This document shows, piece after piece, positions 6,965 to 13,474 of a stretch of 16,245 nt of DNA; position 1 is the stretch's first letter, and each line of letters begins with the position of its first letter. The notes below the pieces were generated by a model that saw only the letters and a program-made list of their open reading frames with translations, made no database searches and was not told where the DNA came from. The stretch is taken from positions 1 to 16,245 of the forward strand of contig CANGYC010000020.1 in NCBI GenBank assembly GCA_947457975.1, read 5' to 3'. A program made the translations under genes and the position numbers. The DNA comes from Comamonadaceae bacterium. GTDB lineage: Bacteria > Pseudomonadota > Gammaproteobacteria > Burkholderiales > Burkholderiaceae_C.

Positions 6965-7540
6965 ATGTCCGGACACGGTTTCCATGTGCATGGCCCCCAC
7001 GACCACGAGGTCGAGCATGTCGCCCAGCACGGCGGCGACAGCTTCACCTCCCGCTTGGCGGTGCTGACGGCCATCCTCTCCACCGTGGGCGCCATCTTCG
7101 GCTACATGGGCGGCCATTCCCAGAACGCTGCGCTGCTTTATAAAAACGAGTCGTCCATTCAGAAGACTGCCGCGTCCAACCAGTGGAACTACTACCAGGC
7201 CAAGAGCAGCAAGCAAAACCTGGCCGAGTTGTCGGTGGTGCTGACCCAGGGCGAGGCCCAGCAGAAGTTCCGCCAGGAAATCGACCGCTACAAGGCCGAA
7301 AAAGCCGAGATCAAGGCCGAGGCGGAAAAGCTCGAAGCCGCCGCCAAACGCGCCAACGAGATGAGTGAGCTGGAAATGCATGTGCACGAGCGCTGGGCCA
7401 TGGCCACCACGCTGCTGCAGATCGCCATCGCCCTGTCGGCCATCACCCTGCTCACCCGCAAGCGCTGGATGCTGCTGGGCGTTTATGGGGCCACGGGCCT
7501 GGGCCTGGCGGCTGGGGTGATGGGCTACCTGCATCTGTGA
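6965..7540 (+). CDS. DUF4337-type membrane protein with His-rich N terminus
   Basis: A 191-residue protein resembling DUF4337 proteins, whose function is unknown. The first 22 residues hold seven histidines in motifs such as HVHGPHDH. A membrane segment follows at about residues 30-49 (LAVLTAILSTVGAIFGYMGG), then a long charged, coiled-coil-like stretch (about 97-140, rich in KAE repeats), and two C-terminal membrane helices (about 147-163 and 168-189). NQWNYYQAKSSKQ (73-85) is typical of the family. The ATG at 6965 follows CGGAG at 6954-6958; the frame is open far upstream but overlaps the VOC gene in antisense, so the longer form is unlikely. Its stop overlaps the start of the next gene by 4 nt, indicating translational coupling. 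Confidence 0.8.
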   Translation: MSGHGFHVHGPHDHEVEHVAQHGGDSFTSRLAVLTAILSTVGAIFGYMGGHSQNAALLYKNESSIQKTAASNQWNYYQAKSSKQNLAELSVVLTQGEAQQKFRQEIDRYKAEKAEIKAEAEKLEAAAKRANEMSELEMHVHERWAMATTLLQIAIALSAITLLTRKRWMLLGVYGATGLGLAAGVMGYLHL

Positions 7541-8670
7541 GCGCCTGTGGATCCTGGCCTCGCGCCAGGACGATCCTGTGCGGCCTGGTGCTGGCCGCCG
7601 GCTGGGGTTGGGCGGTGGCCCAGGCGCAGGCCCCGGCCTGCCGCGTGGCCTTCGACATGGGCTCGTCCGGGGTACGTGCCGCCGCCACTGGGCCCGGCAC
7701 CACCGCGGCCATGCCGCGGCGTGACCTCGATCTGCTGCAGCCCCTCTGGCAAGGTCAGTCCCTGGAGGAGCCGCTGCCGCAGGTGATTGCCCTCCTGCAG
7801 GAACTGCCCCGGCAAGCCCGCTGGCCCGCCGACTGTGCCCGCCTGGGCGCCGGCTTTTCAGCTTGGCGCCTGGCCTGGCAACTGGACGGGCAACTGGACG
7901 GGCCTCGCCTGGTTGGCCAGCTGCGCCGCCTTCACGCCCAGGCGCAGGTGCCCGTGTTGGTGATGCCGGCCCAGATCGAGGGCCGCTATGCCTATGAAAC
8001 AGCCCAGCGCGTGCTGGGCCCACGCCTGAGCACCAGCCATGTGCTGGACATCGGCGGCGGCAGCTTGCAGCTGGCTGGGGCAGCTTCTTCCTTCAGTGCC
8101 GAGCTGGGCCAGAAGGCCTGGCATCGGCGCCTGTGCCTGGCCCTGCGCTCTACCCCTTCCTGTGTGCTGCAGGCGCTGGATGCTGCCGAGCTCCAGCGCG
8201 CGCGCACCCTGCTCGATGAACTGCTGGCCGACCTGCCCGCTCAGCTGGGCGCCGGCGTGCGCTTGACCGCCTTGAGCCGCCCCGTGACCCGCGGCGTGGC
8301 CCCCGCCCTGGCCCGGCTTCGGGGTGCGGCGCCCTCCCAGGCGGTGTCGAGCCTATCCCTGGGCGATCTGCGCTGGGCCATCGGCCAGTTGGCGCCACTG
8401 CCTTTGCAGGAAGTGGCCGCCCGTGTGGGCGCAGCCCCCACCTTTGCCGCCTACCTGCTGTCCGACCTGTTGCTGACCGAAGGCCTGCTGCGGGCCACCG
8501 GCGGACCTGCCCTGCAGCTGGCCGAGCTCGACCTGAATATCCTGCCGGCCCTCCTGGCCGATGAGCGGGCCTTTGCCTGGGGGAGCCGCTACCCCTGCTA
8601 CCTCGAGCGGCTCGCGTCTGAGGGCCCGGCGGCTTACTTCAGCGATCCGTCCACCTGCCGCGCGCCCTGA
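7537..8670 (+). CDS. Exported Ppx/GppA-like (ASKHA-fold) protein
   Basis: A 377-residue protein with an apparent Sec signal: basic RARTI at 9-13, a hydrophobic core, then AVAQAQA before PAC at about residue 33. Two phosphate-binding motifs of the exopolyphosphatase/GppA family are visible: VAFDMGSSGVRAA (37-49) and HVLDIGGGSLQLA (168-180). The stretch PAQIEGRYAYE (144-154) corresponds to the family's GREEA-like segment and keeps one glutamate (Glu148). The protein therefore probably binds phosphate chains or nucleotides; hydrolysis is unproven. Known Ppx and GppA proteins are cytosolic, so export is unusual. Several cysteines in the mature part could form disulfides. The GTG start overlaps the DUF4337 stop (GTGA); no strong ribosome site is seen, consistent with coupling. 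A start further in would remove the signal. Confidence 0.72.
   Translation: MSACGSWPRARTILCGLVLAAGWGWAVAQAQAPACRVAFDMGSSGVRAAATGPGTTAAMPRRDLDLLQPLWQGQSLEEPLPQVIALLQELPRQARWPADCARLGAGFSAWRLAWQLDGQLDGPRLVGQLRRLHAQAQVPVLVMPAQIEGRYAYETAQRVLGPRLSTSHVLDIGGGSLQLAGAASSFSAELGQKAWHRRLCLALRSTPSCVLQALDAAELQRARTLLDELLADLPAQLGAGVRLTALSRPVTRGVAPALARLRGAAPSQAVSSLSLGDLRWAIGQLAPLPLQEVAARVGAAPTFAAYLLSDLLLTEGLLRATGGPALQLAELDLNILPALLADERAFAWGSRYPCYLERLASEGPAAYFSDPSTCRAP
7879..7902 (+). repeat. In-frame 12-bp tandem duplication
   Basis: CAACTGGACGGG occurs twice in direct succession inside the Ppx/GppA-like gene and encodes QLDG twice. It adds four residues without disturbing the frame. It probably reflects slippage in a surface loop between the two phosphate motifs. 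Confidence 0.8.
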
Positions 8671-8825
8671 AAGCCGGCCCCCAGCCCAGCCGGGCCCCTG
8701 TTCCTGAGCTTTTCTTTATATGAATTAATAGTTGTTCAAAATATTCTCGTTCTTAGAACAATATGATGAATGTCACTAATCTTTAAAAACAACCCGGTTG
8801 TTTGAAAAGATGTGGTTTTTCGTCG
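8671..8825. promoter_or_regulatory. AT-rich control region with palindromes upstream of the secretion operon
   Basis: From about 8709 to 8825 the composition drops sharply to AT-rich within a GC-rich window. It contains GTTCT-T-AGAAC (8749-8759), the wider inverted pair TTGTTC (8732-8737) / GAACAA (8756-8761), and AAACAACC-C-GGTTGTTT (8787-8803), an 8-bp-arm palindrome. TATGAT at 8762-8767 is a possible -10 box, but no convincing -35 stands at the right distance. No protein gene is supported here. The likely role is the promoter and operator region of the operon that starts at 8876. Confidence 0.55.
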
Positions 8826-8826
8826 A

Positions 8827-8859
8827 AGCGGGACTGCCCTGGTCCCGCTGTTTTGTTTT
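8827..8859 (+). terminator. Terminator-like hairpin in the leader of the secretion operon
   Basis: Arms AGCGGGAC (8827-8834) and GTCCCGCT (8842-8849) pair perfectly around a 7-nt loop and are followed by GTTTTGTTTT. This is a good intrinsic terminator shape, ending about 16 bases before the outer-membrane gene. It may end a short upstream RNA, or attenuate the operon. No convincing alternative antiterminator fold was found by eye. Confidence 0.65.
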
Positions 8860-8875
8860 GAGTGGGATGTGCGAG

Positions 8876-10174
8876 ATGGCATTGAACTTCACAAGATGGC
8901 TCTGGCTGGCGGGTTTGCTCATGCTGCTGTGCCGGCCAGCGCAGGCGGCCGGTGTGGCCGAATTGCTCACCCTGGTAATGGAAGGCCACCCCAGCCTACA
9001 GAGCCAAAGCCGCCTGGTTGACGGCGCCCAGGCCGAGCTGCGCGGCGCCAACTGGCAGTTCTATCCCACCCCTTCGGTGTCCACAGAGCAGGTGAATGCG
9101 GCCAGGAACGATGCCCTTTACAGCAAGGACGGCCGTGTCACCACCTTCAGGCTCCAGCAGCCCGTGTGGACGGGCGGGCGCCTGAGCGCCGGCGTCTCGC
9201 GTGCCGAGGCGGCCGTGGCCGCCGCCCAGGCCCAGGTGGAGGAGTCGCGCCAGACCCTGGCCTTGCGCGCCCTGCAGACCTGGGGCGAATGGAAGCTGGG
9301 CGAGCAGAAGGTGCAGATCCAGCGCGAGGTCCTGCAGGCCCACGAGCAATTGCGCGATCTCATTCGCCGCCGCGTGGAAGCGGGCCTGTCTGCCGAGGCT
9401 GATGAGGTGCTGGCTCAAAGCCGGCTCGAGCAGGTGCGCGCTGACCTGGCCGGCGCTCAGGCTCAGCTGGCGGCCGCGCTGGCGCGCTTTGAGCAGCTGG
9501 CTGGCCAGCGCCTGGAGCCTGCCCGCCTGGCCTCTTTTGTGGTGCCCCCCCGGCCGGTGCGCGACGAGCTGCCCGCCCTGCTGGAGCGAGCCTGGCGCCA
9601 CAGCCCCACGGCCCTGAAGCTGCAGGCTCAGATGAAGCAACAGGACATGGAGCTGCAGCTGCGCAAGGCCCAGCTCATGCCCGAGGTTTATGTCCGCGCT
9701 GAGCATCAGCAGGGCAGCTACAGCGCAACCGGCGCGAGTTCGGGCAACCGCTTGTTCCTGGGCCTGTCCTTCAGCCCAGGGGCTGGCCTGTCTGCCACGG
9801 CCGGCATCGATGCCGTGCTGGCCCGCCAGCAGGCCATGCAGGCCGAGATGGAGGTCAGCCGCCGCAGCCTCAATGAGCAGGTGAGCGTGGAGCAGATCCA
9901 GCTGTTGTCCCTGGAGGCGCGCGAGCGCAGCTTGCGAGCGGGCTTGGGTTGGACGCAGGCCATGGTTGATTCCTGGGCCCGGCAGTTCCGCAATGGCCGC
10001 AAGACCTGGGTGGAGGTCATGAACGCCGCCCGCGAACTGGCGCAGGCACAGGCCGCGCTGGCCGATGCCGAGGTGGGGCAGCGGGTCGCCCAGTGGCGCC
10101 TGGCCGTGCTCGCCGAGGGCCTGCCGGCCGTGCTGGCCGCCGTGCCAGCCTCGGCCCAGTCGGCACGCCCATGA
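8876..10174 (+). CDS. TolC-family outer membrane protein of a type I secretion system
   Basis: A 432-residue protein of the TolC/OEP family, forming the trimeric outer-membrane channel and periplasmic tunnel. It starts with a Sec signal, MALNFTRWLWLAGLLMLL, with likely cleavage after AQA (residue 24). The rest shows the expected long alpha-helical, Ala/Gln/Glu-rich segments in two repeated halves, with beta-strand portions such as PSVSTEQVN and QQPVWTGG in the first half and YVRAEHQQGSYSA in the second. I chose the ATG at 8876 because the signal then begins normally and GGGA lies 8 bases upstream; the frame is open back to 8798 (TTG), but those residues overlap the leader hairpin and would bury the signal. 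The ABC gene follows after 13 bp. Best described as LapE-like by context. Confidence 0.92.
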   Translation: MALNFTRWLWLAGLLMLLCRPAQAAGVAELLTLVMEGHPSLQSQSRLVDGAQAELRGANWQFYPTPSVSTEQVNAARNDALYSKDGRVTTFRLQQPVWTGGRLSAGVSRAEAAVAAAQAQVEESRQTLALRALQTWGEWKLGEQKVQIQREVLQAHEQLRDLIRRRVEAGLSAEADEVLAQSRLEQVRADLAGAQAQLAAALARFEQLAGQRLEPARLASFVVPPRPVRDELPALLERAWRHSPTALKLQAQMKQQDMELQLRKAQLMPEVYVRAEHQQGSYSATGASSGNRLFLGLSFSPGAGLSATAGIDAVLARQQAMQAEMEVSRRSLNEQVSVEQIQLLSLEARERSLRAGLGWTQAMVDSWARQFRNGRKTWVEVMNAARELAQAQAALADAEVGQRVAQWRLAVLAEGLPAVLAAVPASAQSARP

Positions 10175-10187
10175 AGGATGCCCTGCG

Positions 10188-12326
10188 ATGAATCCTTGCC
10201 TGCCTGTGCTCTTGCGCTTGGCCCAGCTCCAGTCCGAACCAGTGGACCGCCTGGCTCTGCAGGCCGTGCTCGAGCCCCACGAGGGCGCGCCAGCGCAAGC
10301 CGCTTTGCCGCGCGAGCAGCTGGCGCGCTGGATGTCGGCACTGCAGCTGCCCAAGCCGCGCTGGATCGCTGCCGCCTCGATGGATCCCTCTGTTGGCCCC
10401 TGCCTGATCTACCAGAAAGAGGGCGGATGGGGTCTCTTGCGTGGGCGCACGGCCCAAAACGCCTGGCTGGTCGAGCACTTTGATGCCAGCACCCAGCGCT
10501 GGACGGAAACCGCCCTCGACGACCTGCAGGGCGCGCTGGTGGCCAAGCTTCGCCTGGCCCGGCCTTATGAGGTGGCCTCCAGCGCTGTTTACCGTTTGAT
10601 CTGGCGTGAGCTGTTTGCCCGCAAGCGCATCTGGGTAGAGGCTGCGGTGGCGGGCCTGATGATCAACCTCATTGCCCTGGCTGTTTCCTTCTACAGCATG
10701 CAGGTCTACGACCGCGTCGTACCCACGGGCGCCAGCCAGACGCTGTGGGTGCTCACCATCGGCGTGTTGCTGGCCATGGTGTTTGAAATCCTGGCCAAGC
10801 TGGCCCGCGCGCAGCTCTTCGAGCAGCTGGTCGAGCGCGTCGACCGGCAACTGGCCCGCGAGGTCTACACCCGCTTTTTGGCCATTCGCCTCGACCAGCT
10901 GCCGCGCAGCGTGGGCAGTCTGGCCGGCCAGCTCAAGGGCTACGAGTCGGTGCGCAGCTTTCTGACTTCGCTCACCTCGCAGGTGATGATCGACCTGCCC
11001 TTTGCCCTGGTCTTTCTGGCCGTCATTGCCTGGGTGGGTGGCTGGCTCGCGGCCATTCCTCTGGTGTTCTTCGTCTTGGCCTTGTCCATGGGCCTTTTGC
11101 TGCGCCGGCGTGTCGAGGCCCTGAGCCATCAGGCCCACGCCGCCGGCAACTTCAAGACCGGCCTGCTGGTGGAGACGGTGGAAGGCGCGGAAACCATCAA
11201 GTCGGGCCAGAGCGGCTGGCGCATGCTCTCGCGCTGGATCGGCATCACGAACGAAGCGCGTGATGTCGATCAGCACTTGCGGCGACTCAGTGAGCACGCC
11301 CAGTACGCTGGTGCGGCATTGCAGCAGTTGTCTTATGTGCTGATGGTGGCCGTGGGCGCCCTGCAAATTTCCCGGGGCGAACTGACCATGGGCGGTCTGA
11401 TCGCCTGCTCCATCCTCTCCGGGCGTGTGCTCGCGCCTGTGGTGACCTTGCCGGAGCGGCTCATCCAGTGGGCCCATACGCGCTCGGCGCTGCAGGGGCT
11501 CGATCGGCTCTGGGCGCTGCAGGACGACCACCACGGGCAGGCGCAGCCCGTCGTCCCCCAGGCCATTCATGGGCACTACAGCCTGGAGAAGGTGGCTGCC
11601 AGTTACGGCCAGGGCCAGGCCCTGGCGATCGAGCGGCTGCAGATCCAGCCCGGCGAGAAGATCGGCGTGCTCGGCCCCGTGGGCGCCGGCAAGACCACGC
11701 TGCTGCGCCTGCTCAGCGGCATGTACAAGCCGCAGGCCGGCATGGTCAAGCTCGATGGCCTGGACCTGGCGCATGTTTCCAAGCCCGTGTTGGCCGAGTG
11801 CGTCGGCTACCTGCAGCAGGAAGGGCGTCTGTTTTCCGGCACCCTGCGCGAAAACCTGGTGCTGGGCCTGATCGACCCCGGCGATGAGGCCATCCTGGAG
11901 GCCGCGCGCCTGACCGGCCTCATGCAGTCCGTGGTGGCCACCCATCCCAAGGGCTTGCAGCAGCCCATTCATGAAGGCGGGGTGGGCTTGTCCTCGGGCC
12001 AGCGACAACTGGCCAACCTCACTCGGGTGTTCTTGCGGCGCCCGCGCATCTGGCTGCTGGACGAACCCACCGCCTCCATGGACGGGGCGCTGGAGCAGCA
12101 GATCATCAAGGCCCTGGCGCACACGCTCCAGCCCAAGGACGTGCTGGTGCTGGTCACGCACAAGCCCGAGCTCTTGCGCCTGGTCGACCGGCTCATCGTC
12201 GTGGCCGGCCACCAGGTGGTGATGGACGGGCCCCGGGACGCCGTGCTGCAGCGCCTGGCAGCCCCGCGCCAGCAGGGGCTGCCCCCCTCTTCACCCTCGT
12301 CCGCACCCCAAGGAGTCCCCGCATGA
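10188..12326 (+). CDS. LapB-like type I secretion ABC transporter (permease-ATPase)
   Basis: A 712-residue inner-membrane exporter, the usual length for RTX/LapB transporters. Residues 1 to about 135 form a C39-peptidase-like domain without a recognisable catalytic Cys-His pair, as in transporters of large uncleaved RTX substrates. The membrane domain spans about 150-430 and carries the family phrase MQVYDRVVPTGASQTLWVL (171-189). The ATPase domain has Walker A GPVGAGKTT (496-504), Q-loop near 543, signature LSSGQ (601-605), Walker B IWLLDEP (621-627) and H-loop His658, so it should be active. The ATG at 10188 follows AAGGA at 10174-10178, which starts on the last base of the TolC gene's stop. 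The stop overlaps the HlyD start (ATGA). Substrate is not encoded nearby. Confidence 0.94.
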   Translation: MNPCLPVLLRLAQLQSEPVDRLALQAVLEPHEGAPAQAALPREQLARWMSALQLPKPRWIAAASMDPSVGPCLIYQKEGGWGLLRGRTAQNAWLVEHFDASTQRWTETALDDLQGALVAKLRLARPYEVASSAVYRLIWRELFARKRIWVEAAVAGLMINLIALAVSFYSMQVYDRVVPTGASQTLWVLTIGVLLAMVFEILAKLARAQLFEQLVERVDRQLAREVYTRFLAIRLDQLPRSVGSLAGQLKGYESVRSFLTSLTSQVMIDLPFALVFLAVIAWVGGWLAAIPLVFFVLALSMGLLLRRRVEALSHQAHAAGNFKTGLLVETVEGAETIKSGQSGWRMLSRWIGITNEARDVDQHLRRLSEHAQYAGAALQQLSYVLMVAVGALQISRGELTMGGLIACSILSGRVLAPVVTLPERLIQWAHTRSALQGLDRLWALQDDHHGQAQPVVPQAIHGHYSLEKVAASYGQGQALAIERLQIQPGEKIGVLGPVGAGKTTLLRLLSGMYKPQAGMVKLDGLDLAHVSKPVLAECVGYLQQEGRLFSGTLRENLVLGLIDPGDEAILEAARLTGLMQSVVATHPKGLQQPIHEGGVGLSSGQRQLANLTRVFLRRPRIWLLDEPTASMDGALEQQIIKALAHTLQPKDVLVLVTHKPELLRLVDRLIVVAGHQVVMDGPRDAVLQRLAAPRQQGLPPSSPSSAPQGVPA

Positions 12327-13474
12327 GCGAACGAGCGCCGCGCTTTCGCCCCTCTCTGCTGATGATTCTGCTCGGCCTGTTCGTGGCCTTTTTGGCTTGG
12401 GCGTCCTGGTTCGAGATTGACCAAACCGTGCGGGCTCAGGGCGTCATCGTCACCAGCGCGCGCACGCAAATCATCCAGGCCGCCGACGGCGGCGTACTCG
12501 CTGGAATCCTGGTGCATGAAGGGCAGGAGGTCAAACCTGGCCAACGCCTGGCGGTGCTTGAGAAGAACCGTTCCAAGGCCGCCTTCGAGGAAAGCCGCTC
12601 CAAGATGGCCGCCCTGCAGGCCGGTCTCATCCGCGCCCGTGCCGAGTCGCAGGGCACAGCGCCGAGTTTCCCGCCCTCGCTGCGTAGCTACCCCGACTTT
12701 GTTCAGGCCCAAGAAAGGCTCTACGCGCAAAAACGCGACAGCCTGCGCGATGCCACCGCTGCCCTGGAGGGGGCCCTCAAGCTGGCGCGCCAGGAGCTGC
12801 AGATCAACCAGAGCCTGTTGGCCACGGGCGATGTCAGCCGTGTGGAAGTGATGCGCGCGCAGCGCCAGGTGGGTGAGCTCGAGGCCCGCATGAGCGAAGC
12901 CACCAACAAATACCTGCAGGAAGCCCGCGCGGAAGTGGCCCGCCTGGAAGACGAGCTGGCCTCGCAGCGCCACCGCCTGGAAGAGCGCCGCAGCATCCTG
13001 GAGCACACCGAACTGGTCGCGCCCGTGGCCGGCGTTATCAAGTCCCTGCGCGTGAACACGGTGGGCGGCGTGCTGCGCGCCGGCGATGAGCTCATGCAAA
13101 TTTCGCCCACCGAAAGTGAGGTGCTGGTGGAGGTCCGGGTCAACCCGGCCGACATCGGCCAGTTGGTGCTGGGTCTGCCGGTGCAGATCAAGCTCGACGC
13201 ATTCGACTTCGCCGTCTACGGCATGCTCACGGGCACCGTTCAGTACATCAGCTCGGACACCTTGGTCGAGCAGGGCGCCAATAACCAGTCCATCAGCTTC
13301 TACCGCGTGCGGGTGCAGCTCGACCCCCGGCAGGCCAACCCCAAACTGGCCCAGGTGCAGCTCAAGCCCGGCATGACCGCCATCATCGACATCAGAACCC
13401 AGACGCGCAGCGTGCTGCGCTACCTCGTCAAGCCCGTCATCAAGAGCTTTTCCGGGGCATTGAACGAGCGTTGA
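12323..13474 (+). CDS. HlyD/LapC-like membrane fusion protein of the type I secretion system
   Basis: A 383-residue periplasmic adaptor that links the ABC transporter to the TolC channel. One N-terminal membrane helix (about 12-30) is followed by the conserved first barrel and lipoyl half EIDQTVRAQGVI (31-42) and GGVLAGILVHEGQEVKPGQ (56-74), a long coiled coil (about 80-225), then the second lipoyl half APVAGVIKSLRVNTVGGVL and the C-terminal barrel ending in the family signature LKPGMTAIIDIRT. Length is near HlyD-family norms. The ATG overlaps the ABC stop by 4 nt and AGGAG (12311-12315) lies inside the ABC gene. The stop overlaps the glycosyltransferase start by one base, so all four genes are one unit. 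Confidence 0.94.
   Translation: MSERAPRFRPSLLMILLGLFVAFLAWASWFEIDQTVRAQGVIVTSARTQIIQAADGGVLAGILVHEGQEVKPGQRLAVLEKNRSKAAFEESRSKMAALQAGLIRARAESQGTAPSFPPSLRSYPDFVQAQERLYAQKRDSLRDATAALEGALKLARQELQINQSLLATGDVSRVEVMRAQRQVGELEARMSEATNKYLQEARAEVARLEDELASQRHRLEERRSILEHTELVAPVAGVIKSLRVNTVGGVLRAGDELMQISPTESEVLVEVRVNPADIGQLVLGLPVQIKLDAFDFAVYGMLTGTVQYISSDTLVEQGANNQSISFYRVRVQLDPRQANPKLAQVQLKPGMTAIIDIRTQTRSVLRYLVKPVIKSFSGALNER

Noticed and set aside
8798..8875. TTG or upstream ATG start for the TolC-family protein
   Set aside because: It would translate through the leader hairpin and place about 20 extra residues before a normal signal peptide.
8701..8875. Cyclic-di-GMP riboswitch upstream of the secretion operon
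   Set aside because: The conserved core sequences and receptor helix are not visible; only simple palindromes and a terminator-like stem are seen.
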